Positions 50,601 to 61,797 of a DNA stretch of 64,000 nt are shown in pieces; the first letter of the stretch is position 1; each line of letters starts with the position of its first letter. Source of the stretch: Pristionchus mayeri (lineage: Eukaryota; Nematoda; Chromadorea; Rhabditida; Neodiplogasteridae); NCBI GenBank assembly GCA_036245805.1, contig BTRK01000006.1, positions 31,996,901 to 32,060,900 of the forward strand, written 5' to 3'. The translations under genes and the position numbers were made by a program. Under the pieces are notes generated by a model. That model did no database searches and was not told where the DNA came from. It saw only the letters and a program-made list of their open reading frames with translations.

Positions 50601-52804
50601 AGGATGCAATAGTGGTGACCATTCTCTCTTCACAGATCGATCACATTCCAAAACCTGCTCTACTTCTGTGCGATCAAGGCTGAGAATTGGCTGTTGGGAT
50701 TCGAGTACGCGAGATGGTACCATCAGACTGTGGTACGTGAAGGGGTGGGGCAGATAGGACTTCATCCTTCCGCCCCTGTCAATCTATTGTCCTGTCCCAG
50801 TTTTTTCGCCAAATTTGAGTAAGATATCATCGGCATATTGTAAAAAAATATTTTTTTTAAATATGAAGCTGCACAAAGCTTGTGCCACAAGCGCAAATCT
50901 AACTGATAAAACTTATTTGTTAGAAAAAGAAGGGTGTTACCAATTTCTTGTGTTCACTCGTCCTGTCGAGAGAGAAAGAGCCATGAACATTGATCTCTTC
51001 TTCAGAATAATTCGGTTCTCTTCTCTCTTCCCGAGAAGGAAGTGGTCATCAAGAGGATCTTCAATGCCATGAACTACGTCTTCTGCCACTCACAGAATGT
51101 ATCCTACCACAGGTGAGAGAAATTAGATGCTTATGAATGATATCCATCGTTCTTAGATAAACGCTGTCCTGCGTTTTATTTATACTGTGGCTTTGAACGC
51201 ACACTCTTAGGAAAATTTAAAATATGGCTTGTAATCGGGAAGAATGGTTGATTATCATACGTGGGCAGGGATTGCTGCTGTAGTTAAAAATACGGGAGGT
51301 TCCCACTAGTTCAACTATAAAACCGGAATGATTAACGCAAACTGTACCCTAGAATTGGATGAAAAATTATAGGCACTATCCGAAAACCGGGAGGGTCTTG
51401 CTTCTGGCAGCAATGCTGCCCACATTTGTTGATTATCGTCAGTCTTCTCTTTCTCTGACTAGAGATATCATATCTATTGTCAGATACGTGATGCGTGCCC
51501 TAGTGAAGAACCCCGGGAACCACGCTCTGCAGGCCATATCAGGCAACAACTCACTCATAACGGGCACATACAGACACGCACTCGGTAAGAAATTCTCCAA
51601 CTATTCCCATTGTTTATATTGAAGCGTACATTTGTAAGTAACCTTTTTTTACATAATATACAAATTAATTTAATGTACACAGGGGAGTTTCTGCGAGTGT
51701 GGGTGGCGAACAAGAACAATCCACTGATATGTCTACTCATCGGCCTCACATTCACTCACATGGCATGCAAGAAGGACCTCAGCAGCAGACACATGCTCGC
51801 ACTCAGGGTACGGTAGGAGAATATCGATTGGTATTGGGTCGTACTCTTTTCATAAGTGGACTAAGTCTCTCCTTTTTTAGGATTGACCATCCACTTGTGA
51901 GAGTTGTCTGATAGTTTGCTCGCGAGTAATAATGGAATGGCAGGGTCTGGCCTTCCTCCGTCGATACGAGCAGACACGCAGTGTGAAGCAGGAGGTTTGG
52001 CCCCTCCCAGTACTTGTTCTATCCACCACATCGTCTTCTTTTCATAATTAATGATATAAGCCAATATTTATTATTAACATAGAACGAAAACGAAATCCGT
52101 ATGGGATACTCTGTCGCGCTTGCTTATATGCGAATAAGCCGATCTCAGGTGTACTACAACCTCGGTCGGACTTTCCACCAATTGTCCATCTTCCAACTCG
52201 CCATCTACTTCTATGAGAAAACGCTTGAAGTGAGTAATGCTTGCTCATTCTCGATGCTATCTACATGCAGCAACAAAGAAGCCCGAATTTGGCATCATTA
52301 TAAGCAAATGCGATTGTTTTAACATTTATCATTTATTATTAAGTGCATAATGGTGAATGGATGATGTAGCAGAGTTTGATTATTTCCTTTGTCTATTCGT
52401 ACACTGATGTGATGGTTGGCAGGAGCAGCCTCCGAAGGTGGTCACACTCATGGAGGACGGAAGTGAGGAAGTCGAAGTGGCCAAGAGGTAACCATTCTCT
52501 GTTTATTCACCCTTGCAGTTTTTAGTCTGTAATGGGGTTGTCTGTTCAGTGTTGATTGCGAGGTTGCAATCGCCTCTTCCTCCCATATTGCGAAATCCGA
52601 GGAGGAAGATATGTCGCGATGAACATCGAATAGCGAATCCTACCTTGTAGTACGGCTCGCTGGTCTCTCCCTCCCCCTCCTCCTCTCTCCCTCTTCAGAT
52701 ACGACATGACTCGATTCGCTGCCCATAATCTCGCGTTGCTTTACCAATCGAGTGGAAATGTGCAGTTGGCGATGGAAGTGTATGAGAAATACCTCGTCAT
52801 CTGA
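41683..52804 (+). CDS. GTF3C3: TFIIIC subunit GTF3C3 (TFIIIC102), TPR protein, 981 aa
   Basis: GTF3C3 is a TPR scaffold of the B-box-binding factor TFIIIC, needed for Pol III transcription of tRNA genes. The model has 31 exons with consistent phases (first 41,683-41,755, last 52,699-52,804). The N-terminus is acidic (MDESMDESFESMQ; ETDEEEDES). TPR units begin at LMGQANLIYAKGQTDEALTM (exon 43,019-43,099) and continue through VAEIYREMGEGEKGLQY, LWLYWEKRIELLEATNLRHL, LWFIYGNIMAAQKEFERAMD and INLSGLQQRAGMGEKALETL. The C-terminal part is highly conserved: MNYVFCHSQNVSYHRYVMRA, KNPGNHALQAISGNNSLITG, LLIGLTFTHMACKKDLSSRH, YYNLGRTFHQLSIFQLAIYF and NLALLYQSSGN. Human GTF3C3 is 886 residues; the excess is mainly N-terminal. 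A TTCTAG acceptor lies three bases before the ATG. Intron 11 holds satellite-like repeats; introns 14, 19 and 22 hold transposon-derived palindromes. Exon 9's start (43,453) is the least certain edge. Followed by POLR3H. Confidence 0.94.
44103..44182 (-). other. tRNA-like sequence (probable SINE head or pseudo-tRNA) in GTF3C3 intron 11
   Basis: On the minus strand a B box GGTTCAACTCC (44,131-44,141) is preceded by CTCG...CGAG, which can form an anticodon-like stem, and by GTGGTGTGCGTGC, which is a poor A box. Four of five T-stem pairs form, but the acceptor stem does not. I do not call a functional tRNA. Confidence 0.4.
44383..44995. repeat. Tandem repeat array, unit about 127-153 bp, five copies
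   Basis: The motif CGAAGGCAAGTGAGAGGGAG followed by AGCGGAGGTGA recurs near 44,383, 44,518, 44,670, 44,798 and 44,925. Each is followed by GA-rich DNA, then GTTATAAGGGAATGACGGGTA, GCGTATCATTTCGAACA and ACTTAG. Spacing varies with GGAGAGAGGGGAGG expansions. It lies in GTF3C3 intron 11. Confidence 0.85.
45029..45096. repeat. Two strong GC-rich hairpins beside the tandem array
   Basis: GCTCGCCGC-GTA-GCGGCGAGC (45,029-45,049) and ACTCCCGCC-GAA-GGCGGGAGT (45,076-45,096) are perfect 9-bp stems with 3-base loops, 26 bp apart. Such hairpins near an element end recall Helitron or other rolling-circle termini, but no TC...CTRR pair could be established. Confidence 0.7.
46099..46994. mobile_element. 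mariner-related non-autonomous element in GTF3C3 intron 14
   Basis: Ends TTAGGTTGGTTCATACGTTT (left) and, inverted, TTAGGTTGGTTCATAAGTTT, flanked by TA. The first eight bases equal those of the mariner at 36,706, but the following TIR differs, so it is another lineage. The 0.9 kb interior has only short broken frames and no recognisable transposase motif. Confidence 0.8.
48267..49285. repeat. Foldback element with TCACGCC ends in GTF3C3 intron 19
   Basis: The left end TCACGCCATTCACGAGAGAA and the inverted right end TCACGCCTCTCATGAGAGAA are flanked by TA. The arms (about 450 bp each) mirror CCGGTTTTGGCCTCCCTGAG, GTCTGAGTGACCCCTGAAGT, CATAGGGAGCTCC-like sequence and the CGTTTGAACTTTATTTTC core at 48,730/48,830. 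The terminal family is the same as at 16,269-17,164; the interior is different. Confidence 0.87.
49849..50122. repeat. MITE-like element in GTF3C3 intron 22
   Basis: GCACGGTCACTTGCCCGTCG at the left is mirrored imperfectly by CGACGAATAAGGGGCCGTG at the right; inner matches include CGACATT-GAAAA and CGCCTAA. Size about 274 bp, no ORF. Confidence 0.6.
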
Positions 52805-53088
52805 GAATCATCTTCCTTCCACCGGTCTCGTTTTATTGATTGTAGAGGGATCTCACTTATCACTGAATATTCATTGACCCCTGAGAGGTTAGGTAGATTT
52901 ATATCTGATACTTTTCTAAACAATTGTCTCCTGTTTAATCGCCGATCTCCATTTGTTTTTGTTGTTTCACTTCGTAATTTTGTTATTTGGTATATCATGT
53001 GTATTGCTTTAGAAGAGTGTTCATCTGTGCATCATCCCTAGGACGGGATATCATTGTTATTCATTTGATGGACGCTCCAACCTATCCT

Positions 53089-53094
53089 AATAAA
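53089..53094 (+). terminator. Polyadenylation signal of GTF3C3 inside the putative operon
   Basis: AATAAA lies 285 bp after the GTF3C3 stop and 103 bp before the POLR3H ATG. That is the spacing typical between an upstream 3' end and a downstream trans-splice site in nematode operons. Confidence 0.6.
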
Positions 53095-53187
53095 AAATTT
53101 TTTCACAATGCTCGGTGCTCCGTACATGTGGTCAGAGTCCCTGTCACGTATTTCAAAATAACTTTCAATTTATATTTGGACGAAGGT

Positions 53188-53196
53188 ATTCTCTAG
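53188..53196 (+). promoter_or_regulatory. Probable spliced-leader acceptor of POLR3H
   Basis: ATTCTCTAG ends exactly at the base before the ATG (53,197). No coding exon precedes it, so a spliced leader is the simplest partner. Location downstream of a polyadenylation signal suggests an operon-type (SL2-like) leader. Confidence 0.65.
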
Positions 53197-56100
53197 ATGT
53201 TTGTTCTGGCAGTGCTGCGGGACACGATATCGATACGGCCATACGAGTTCGCCAAGAATGTCGAAGAGGTACTCGGGTCTGTGGGAAGCACTCTTGTCCA
53301 ATATTATGATCCCATTTAGTGTTCTCTCATAAGGGGAAAACTGTAGGCTGCTCATTTCCTCGATACCACATTACGAAAGTATTGGCTTCCAAAAAAAACA
53401 AAAAAAAGCCATTACTGATACAAACAAGATGGCAGTCAATTGCAGACAATCGAGCGATCGATCAACCGTCGTCTAGCAAACAAAGTCGTGCCTGGTCTTG
53501 GACTGTGCATCTCCTTCTATGACCTACTCGAAGTCGGCGAGTCCACCCTAATCCCCGGAGACGGATGCGGACACACAATGGTCAAGGTACGGTAGATGGG
53601 AATATTGTTCACTTGTTCACTTCGAGCGGTCCTTCTCATTTCGCTAGCGAGCGAATCATTCGACCCCGATCTAATTACAATCATTAGTAGGCCACATTAG
53701 GAATACAGAAGTCCTCTATGGTTGTGTGGTGTTGAGGTGACAAAAAATTCCGTGGTACACTAGTTTGATTCATTCATGTGTGTAGTACTATTCATTAATT
53801 GACGTTTTCTGCGAGTTGTATGCTGCTGATTATTTTCTATGAATCTATGACGTGCACCTCTCTCTTTCCAGTTCCGTTTCATCGTCTTTCGACCCTTCCG
53901 GGATGAGGTCATCGAAGCGAAGGTCGTCGGATCGAATAAAGTGAGGGAGGGATATTACCATTTCAACTTACCACGTGTATCACGAGTCAGTGAATGAAAA
54001 ACATGCACTTCGGGAACATTTTCAAAAAAGTTGTTCCCGATTTGGTTCGTTTAATGGTGAATGAATGTTCCAGAGACAAGATTTTTTTAAATATAGGTCA
54101 TTGGTCCCAGAGCCGGCTTTTAGGAAATTTCCGGTTTTGCACCTGGCTATATTGTATCTTAGCTCCCAGAAGAGCTACAGAGGTGGCACTGGGCTCAAAA
54201 TGTGCGGAAAATTATTTCCAGAAACTTTTGTTTTCAGTGTAAGACGATTGGAATATGACGAAGAATCATCCGAATGAAAAACGACTTTTCACATCAAATT
54301 ATAACTATTCTCACTATCAAGCGGTGTCGTGCTACAGATTTTTAATGCAGATTATGAAAGAACATGTACGTGTGGGTGAAAAAAAAATATAAAAAGCCAA
54401 ATTTAAGGGGGTTGAAATTGGCATTTTTCATTCAAAAATGGTATACTGAAGAAAAAGTCGAAAAAGTGATATTTTTCTTTTTGTTCTTTTTCCATCAAAT
54501 ATTTCCAAAGTATTATTGGGATAACAGAAAGGTGGAAAATACTCGTTTGGAAGGCCATCTTGCGAGTATCTGCTCAAAATGGCAATATGTACTAGAAATT
54601 GTGTGTTTTTACCAATTAATTTCATTCTGAGCACATACTCGCAAGATGGCCTTTCAAACGAGTATTTTCCACCTTTCTGTTATCCCAATAATACTTTGGA
54701 AATATTTGATGAAAAAAGAACAAAAATGAAAATATTACTTTTTCGACTTTTTATTCAGTATCCCATTTTTGAATGAAAAATGCCAATTTCAACCCCTTAA
54801 ATTTGGATTTTTATATTTTTATTTCACCCACACGTACATGTTCTTTCATAATCTGCATTAAAAATCTGTAGCACGACACCCCTTGATAGTGAGAATATTT
54901 ATAATTTGATGTGAAAAGTCGTTTTTCATTCGGATGATTCTTCGTCATATTCCAATCGTCTTTCACTGCACACAAACGTTTCTGGAAATAATTTTTCGCA
55001 CGTTTTGAGCCCAACGCCACCTCTGTAGCTCATCTGGGAGCTAAGATACAGTATAGCCAGGTGCAAAACCGGAAATTTCCTAAAAGCCGGCTCTGGGACC
55101 AATGGCCTATATTTTTCGAAATCTTGTCTCTGGAACGCTCATTCACCATTAAACTAACCAAATCGGGAACAACTTTTTTGAAAATGTTCCCGGCCACCTC
55201 CACTGGCTCATGATACCCGTGTTACATACTGCTAGCTATTAGTATTATTGATAATGTACTCAAGAAGCTTCATATAAGAGTGTTTTGTAGAGGTATTTTT
55301 CTTGTGGAATTGCACTTAGAAATTGTTTGCGAAGTGAAAGAGAAGATAGATTTAAAAAGTATGATCTGTGTGTGATGAGTGTTCTGTAGAAGGTAGAAAT
55401 GTAGGATTGCCATGGTATGGTTCTCTAATTCAGCAATTCTCTCATTCTCTCATTGTCATTATCAGGACGGATTGACTCTCTCCGTCCAATTCTTCGAGGA
55501 TATCTTCATTCCCGCTGACAAACTTCCCAATCCTTCCCATTTCGAGGCGGCCGAGCAGATATGGCACTGGGAGTGAGTCGTGTAGGGGAGGGGGATAGGG
55601 ATGCAGTCAGTGGATTTATATTGATAAATTTCATATGGCTGTTTCCCTCAAGAAAAAATCGATGGAAAGAGAAACAGCGTGTTACAATTAGAGCAGATAG
55701 ATGTTGCTCTACATAGAATAATTGGTGCTGCTGAAAAAAGTATGTAGTCTCTCACAATATTTATGACCGGAGAGAGAGAGGGGAACGATAGTCTGAAATG
55801 TAGAGAGCGAATTGATGAATCGTCTTGAGATACGCGACAGAAGAGGGACAACCCTCCGTGAAGTTGTACATGGATCCCGGAAAGATCGTGCGATTCAAGG
55901 TCGTCGAGAATATATTCAAGTGAGTTGCGGGTTGTAGACTTGGTAGAGAGAGCTATCACGTCATAATGGGTGCATCTGTTGGTATTGTGGCTGCACTTTG
56001 ATTTACATCTCTTCCAATATAACCTTAATGTATTCTCATCATGCAGGGATGTCCGCCCCGATCTGAGTGAGGAGGAGAAACGAAGAGAGAAATCATTCGA

Positions 56101-56265
56101 GATCATCGGTTAGATCGATCATTCATATTTGATCTCTCCTTCCACTATCGACTTCCGTATCTCATCGTTGTAGGGGCAATGAACGAGACGGGACTGGGTT
56201 GTCTTGCGTGGTGGCAGACTGGCCAGACGGAGGAGGAAGAGGAGGATGACGAGGGCGGGGAGTGA
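53197..56265 (+). CDS. POLR3H: RNA polymerase III subunit RPC8 (POLR3H), 210 aa
   Basis: RPC8 forms the Pol III stalk with RPC9 and helps initiation. Seven exons: 53,197-53,268; 53,446-53,586; 53,872-53,940; 55,466-55,572; 55,830-55,919; 56,047-56,108; 56,174-56,265. The N-terminal Rpb7-like domain reads MFVLAVLRDTISIRPYEFAK, then INRRLANKVVPGLGLCISFY and LIPGDGCGHTMVKFRFIVFR. The OB-fold domain follows: VVGSNKDGLTLSVQFFEDIF, IPADKLPNPSHFEAAEQIWH and EEGQPSVKLYMDPGKIVRFK. It ends with LGCLAWWQTG and an acidic tail (EEEEEDDEGGE). Length matches the human protein (204). It is 392 bp downstream of GTF3C3 on the same strand, with an SL-type acceptor on its ATG, which argues for co-transcription. 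Intron 3 holds a 1.25 kb foldback. Polyadenylation AATAAA at 56,382-56,387. Confidence 0.95.
53971..55222. mobile_element. Foldback element, TCACG...CACGAGTCAG family, in POLR3H intron 3
   Basis: The left end CCACGTGTATCACGAGTCAG and the inverted right end ACACGGGTATCATGAGCCAG have TA outside. The arms (about 600 bp) mirror GAACATTTTCAAAAAAGTTG, GGTCCCAGAGCCGGC, GGTTTTGCACCTGGCTATA and TCATCCGAATGAAAAACGAC, meeting around 54,600. The first 200 bp of each arm also resembles the arms at 21,014 and 27,248. Confidence 0.87.
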
Positions 56266-59160
56266 CCACTCTCCAGTCGAGTACTGTAGATGTGTCATTT
56301 TCCAATTGATACTTCTCATTTATGCTGACGGGTCTTTTTTAGTTGTTTCTTCTCTCTTTGTTGTCTGTTTGATCAAGGTTAAATAAATTGTTGATTTAAT
56401 GCAATTTTAGTATTCGTCGATGGAAACACGTTCTCTTTAACGTTGCAATACCTTGGTAGTTTACATTCCTTATTTTCTTGAGATTATTCCCAAACATTTA
56501 ATTTAATGTATTGAAATCACATTGAGCTATGGCCGGAGTGTCCAAAATAATTTTGGTAGGGACTGCAACGGTGTTAACGAACAAGCAAAACAATTCACAA
56601 ATTGGTAAGCAATTGAAAGCTATGCCTACCCCATTTCGACTTTTCACTTTAGTTTTTAATAAAAATGACCAAAAAAAGAGAAAAACAATAATAAACATAA
56701 GTCAAAATGCCGACGCTTTCAGTCCAAGTGGAGCGCATCTCAAGTCTCCTTTACTTATACCTATCGCAAACTGAAACAATCATTTTTGCCTGACTTGTGT
56801 TTAAATCGCGTAGAGTATTGTGTCTACATATTTGCCGCGTACAAGCAAGAACTAAATATATTTTTTTGCTAGAAACACGCACCAAACATTAAACATACGT
56901 TCAACAGAAACGTAAACATGCGTGGATTACGGTAGTCGCAACTTTGAAGTCTTTTTTTAAAAAAGGCGCAGACAGTATATTTTTAGTTTTTACGTATGAT
57001 ACGCGGAATAGTGTGCTGAAATAAATACCCAAAAATCTCGAACATACGGTTTGCGCCTTCCAAGGAAACACGAATTATGCATTTTCACAACGGTAAAACG
57101 CTCAACTTTGACGGTCTCATTCTCTAATATCTGATATTTATTTTTATTTTTATTTTGAAAACAATTTTTTGTGCCTCATAATCTACAAATTCTGAGAAAA
57201 TGAAGCTTCAACACAGTTCTGAAAACGAGATTATTTTCGATCGCGTCGTACTTCTCCAGTTCTGCAACATGTCCTGTCTTCTCATGTTTGGCGTTCTTTC
57301 ATTATGTGTTCTTATTCATTCCAACAAATAAAATTGTCGAATAATTACATTAAATATTTTTTTTAAATGTTTTAAAATATTGAAAGAATTTGGCTTGAAA
57401 AGTACGGTAGTTTGAAAGCAAAAGCGTTGGAAGGAGACAACTAATATTCCGTACTCAAAAATTCGGGCTGCCGTCCCCACGGCCCCCGGAGAAAATACAT
57501 AAGGAAAACGAAAACGTCCGCAGGCATCAATAAAAAGACGCGCGCGTTCAAAAAAAGTACAGTCAGATTCCCTGATTATCACTTCAAAATGCCTGATTGT
57601 CACTTCGAATTGCCTGATTATCACTTCACGCGCGGTGCAAAATTTGATTTTTTCACTGCGTTTTTTTTTAAGTTTGTCATTGTGAATTTCGATGCTTTTA
57701 GTTTTATTTTGATTGTTCTATATTGTTTTAATAGGTTTGTTTAGTTTATCCCTACCAATTATCAATATTTATGTGATAGCGCGAGTTCAGAATAATATTT
57801 GATAGCTACTGATATGATATTACTTACACGGGTTAACATGTGCGCGGATTTGATTTGTTAACGATTCTGCTTTCCCCATTATTCGATACTAGTTGAAACC
57901 CCGTTCTTGCAGTCTAACTTCTTCCCCGTTTGATGGAAGACGACAACGTTAAGCCGAAGAAGAAGACCTCAAATGCTGTCCTCCCATCGAGCATTTTTAA
58001 CGCTCTGTGTTTAAAAGTGTCGGTTTGTGTTTTTTAATTATCTCCACTTCTTCCTTATACTGCCTCTGCAAATGTGTTCGCATGTGTGTTTACGCATCTG
58101 GGTCCCACCGTCTCTGTCAGGGTTACGTTTATCGTTCACTCGGCGGAGGGTGGCAACCGACTCATGTGCTTCACGCACCGCTTCGGGCTCAATTAATATC
58201 AATCCCATATAACCTCCCGTGTATAAATGCCCTCCTGCACCTCTCCCCGTTTCACCAGCTAAGGAAGCTAATATGCACATTTCAGGTATCAACGAGTCGT
58301 TTGGAAGTTTCTCCGGTTTTCCAACGCAGGATGCGCGAAGCTGTGTGGTATACTTTCGCGAGGTGGCGTTGTAAGGTGTCCGCACCGCTTCGCAAAAGTG
58401 GCGCGCATCCTGCGTTAGGAAGCCGGAGTTATTGTTTGCTAACCAAATTTCAGCGCATAAAGAATTGTATTCCCCTGTTGCGTTTCACATTGAATTCGAA
58501 ATAGTATCGATTGGATGGATGAATATTAGCCATGGAAATATCACAACAGTTCAATAGTGCAGGTGTCGAATTCAGGAAGAAATATTATCATAAAAGAGAA
58601 GAAAAAATACTGCACATTTGAAAAAAATAAGGGAATTCCAGTGAGAAAGGAGGCTACAAACTACAGAACATCGAAAAGTTAATTTCTAATTCATAGCCGG
58701 GAACTAACTAGAAAAAACTGGAATCGTCCTCGGCAGAAACCGCTGGAAAATCATCGCTACTGCGTTTAGCGAGTAAATTCTGCAGCATAAATTGTACAGC
58801 GCACGGACGTTTTCCAAAGCCCTATGTCGATGCTCCGGGGGCCGTGCGTCCCTAAATTTTGGCAACGTTTTTCTTTCACATTTATATTTGAAATCACGCG
58901 CCCTTTTTTTAGGCGTTGCGCTCGTGCGTTGCGGCAGACCGCGACGCACGACTGCAACGCGACGCATCCCCGCTTTTTCTTCCCAACCTCTCCCTCATTC
59001 GTTTGCTCTCTTCGCCTTCTCCACTAGTCGCCTCTCTCAAAGTTGTTTCTACACGCTTATTCGAAATTCCACGTGTTCTTGTGTCTTTTTGTATTAATTT
59101 TGATGCTAAACATTTTGATGCTGCATGCTACAGGCCACTCAGACTTGACGCTCTCTGCAA
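56266..59160. other. Intergenic DNA without a supported gene
   Basis: After the POLR3H polyadenylation signal no conserved coding sequence is seen. A start-like MEDDNVKPKKKTSNAV near 57,932 has lysine-rich, coding-like composition but no donor leading to a convincing next exon. The last kilobase probably contains the SR-protein promoter. Confidence 0.45.
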
Positions 59161-60953
59161 ATGGCGAACCGCGTCTATATTGGTCGTTTATCTTCCCGTG
59201 CGACTGAGCGAGACGTGGAGCACTTCTTCCGCGGTTATGGCAAGCTGAGGGACATCGTCCTCAAGAACGGATTTGGATTCATTGTGAGTTCCCTCCTCAT
59301 TTCGAAATGAGATTCTAGTTCTTGTTTTTATACAAGTAAATAAATAATATTTGAAGGAGTTCGACTCTTCTCGCGATGCCGATGACGCGATCTACGATCT
59401 GAATGGGAAGGAGCTGGCTGGCGAGCGAGTGATGCTCGAGTTCTCTCGTCGTGGCCCTCGTGCTGATGCGTACGGAGGAGGAGGAAGAGGAGGTGGAGGA
59501 AGGGACAGCTTCGGGGCAAGAGGAGGAGCCCGGTGAGGAGCATTCACAGATGAGGATCGTGCTAGATTCGAGTTTGCTCATATGATAATGCTGTCCTTCT
59601 TTTCTATAATTAAATACGCAAATACTCGAATCGGTACGATCTTTTTAATTATATAAAATGATCTTTTCGGCCAATACTGTCTTACATTTTTTGCAGCTAC
59701 GGGCCTCCCCAGAAGACGCGACACAGGATGATTGTCGAAAACCTTTCGACGCACATCTCCTGGCAGGTGAGACTCCGCTCGGGTGGACGTCAGCGGCGGC
59801 GCGTGAGGGACGCGTCGCGCGTTCACGTCGCAGGCATCGTGCCGATGAACCTGGACTGATGACTCTCTGATGAGACGACGCGCGTATCGGGGGCCTCTCT
59901 CTGTGTGTCTGACGGGTGTGGTCGTCGCCGATCTATCTCGTATCAATCTCTGGCGTGGTCCTCTTTCTCTCTCTCGCACTCTCGTATTGGTCCTCGCTCG
60001 TTCGCTCGGTGTCTGCGTGCCCCATGACTGACTGTGACTGGCCCTCTGGTTCCTCTCTCGGTGTGAGGGCGAGAAGTCGAACGAGCCCCCGACACAGGTT
60101 AGCCAGACGAAATTGGCACAGAGGGATAAAATTCGAATCTTTATTTTCAGTCACAAGTGCTTTAGAGATGGAAAAACTGGTGGAGATGAGTTATTATATT
60201 AGTTGTAATGCTTGTAGTTATATTGCGAATTACAGGATCTGAAGGACATGTGCCGCAAGTACGGAGAGGTCACCTTCGCAGACGCACACAGGGACAAGAA
60301 GAACGAGGGGTGAGTGGAGAAAAATAGTATCGTTACTCGCTTAATACTATGCTCTCAATTCTCTTTTTAGAATGATTTGCTTTGCGACTCGCGATGACCT
60401 CAAGCACTGCATGGACAAGCTGGACGGAAAGGATGTGAGTTGTCCTATACAATAATAATATATTGTTCAACCCTTCAATTTAATACATTGAACTAAATGA
60501 GTGTGGTTGCAGGTGAATGGTCGCAAGATCAAGCTGATCGACGACTCGGACGATCGTGGAGGAAGCCGCAGTCGCTCTCGTTCTCGCCGTCGTTCAACGT
60601 CTCGTTCTCGTTCCCGCTCTCACTCTCGCTCCCGTTCCCCTCGAGGAAGAGACTCACGCTCTCGATCGAAGTCTCGTTCCCCACGCAGAGACAGAGACGA
60701 CAAGTCGCGTTCTCGATCCAGATCTCGATCTGCGAAGAGGAACGACAAGTCGAGATCGAGATCGGGCAGCCCCAAGAAGAGAGACGAGAAGTCGAGATCC
60801 CGCTCTCATTCGGGATCCCCCAAGAGAGGAGGAGACAAACGATCGAGATCCCGTTCCGCATCCAGAGAAGCATCTCGCTCCCGTTCCCCCGCAGGAAGAA
60901 AGAGCGACAAGGAGAACAGTCGCAGTCCCACTCCTGAGAAGATGGACGACTAA
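59161..60953 (+). CDS. rsp-1/rsp-2: Two-RRM SR splicing factor (SRSF4/5/6 type), 315 aa
   Basis: SR proteins bind exonic enhancers and promote splice-site choice in the nucleus. Six exons: 59,161-59,283; 59,357-59,532; 59,697-59,766; 60,236-60,309; 60,371-60,434; 60,513-60,953. RRM1 (1-75) has RNP2 VYIGRL and RNP1 NGFGFIEF. A Gly/Arg linker ([10 protein letters not shown]) follows. The pseudo-RRM2 (120-190) carries the family signature SWQDLKD, then [18 protein letters not shown]. The C-terminal third is an RS domain with many SRSRS runs, PR/SP dipeptides and an acidic end (PTPEKMDD). Nematodes have two close members of this class, and I cannot tell which is orthologous. Exon 2 uses a TGAAG acceptor. 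Intron 3 (469 bp), before the exon completing SWQDLKD, is the largest and could hold a regulatory poison exon, but I could not identify one. Confidence 0.94.
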
Positions 60954-61797
60954 GGGGGTAATCAACTCTCCCTCACCACCAGTTAATATGCCCACCCTTA
61001 CTCCCACTAAGTTATGGTCGCACCTCTATTACTCTGCTCTCGTTTGTTGATGTTATACACATGTTTGTTTCAACGTAGTTGATGATTCCAGCTTCCCAAT
61101 CCTATTTTCACAGATCTCTCATTCATTTAGTGCGACCGAGTATAAGTTTGAACCGTAACCCTTACTACACGAATAATTATTTGCGGTATTGTTCACGCTG
61201 ATAAAGTTATGGTCTGAAATGATCAGGGATAAGATACATAAGACGATGCCTAAGACAGAGTGCGAGATTGTTAGATAAGCGAGTGAAACACAAGACTTCC
61301 ACCGTAGCGAGGAAGTGAGCGAACTTCGGGATGATGCCTAGCAAACGCGACGCGAATGATACTGTGAAAGTGTGTAACAGGGGTCACTTTTTGCACCGTT
61401 CACTTGCATCTCATGCAAGGCGGAACTGATCTCCCCCGTATACTCTTTCTTCTCTTACTCTCCCATTCTGTCGGTTGTGTACTAGTTGGTTGTGCGAGCT
61501 GTGCATCTCCCCAATTCGTGTCATCTCTCCATGCACAGAAGAGAGAGAGAGAATGGTAGTGGGAGAGTGCATCCTTCTCTCCCATTGGAATGGTGTATCA
61601 CTGCCGTAGACTGAGGAATTGTCTCAGTCTCTCCAATCTGCACACTCTCTGACTTGCGACAGACGAAAGATCTATCTCTTCAGTGAAATGATACTTGCCA
61701 CCTTTTGGGGCGTCGTTCAGCGTAGTAAGAGGCGTTTCTTGCCCTCGGGCATCTGCTTATAAGCAAGAGTCCTCTGCATTTACACCATCTTCCTACC
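60954..61797. promoter_or_regulatory. SR gene 3' flank and promoter of the next secreted-protein gene
   Basis: No gene is seen. CTTATAAGC near 61,757-61,764 lies about 40 bp before the next ATG and is a plausible TATA-type core promoter. Confidence 0.45.

Noticed and set aside
57932..58036. Short frame starting MEDDNVKPKKKTSNAV
   Set aside because: Composition looks coding and it could be an alternative 5' exon, but no donor leads to a supported downstream exon; not annotated.
58007..58504. 165-residue plus-strand open frame before the SR gene
   Set aside because: No domain, signal peptide or coding-like composition, no convincing splice context; likely chance frame.
60501..61050. Overlapping alternative frames across the RS domain
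   Set aside because: RS-repeat DNA opens several frames; only one continues RRM2 and ends in a normal SR tail.
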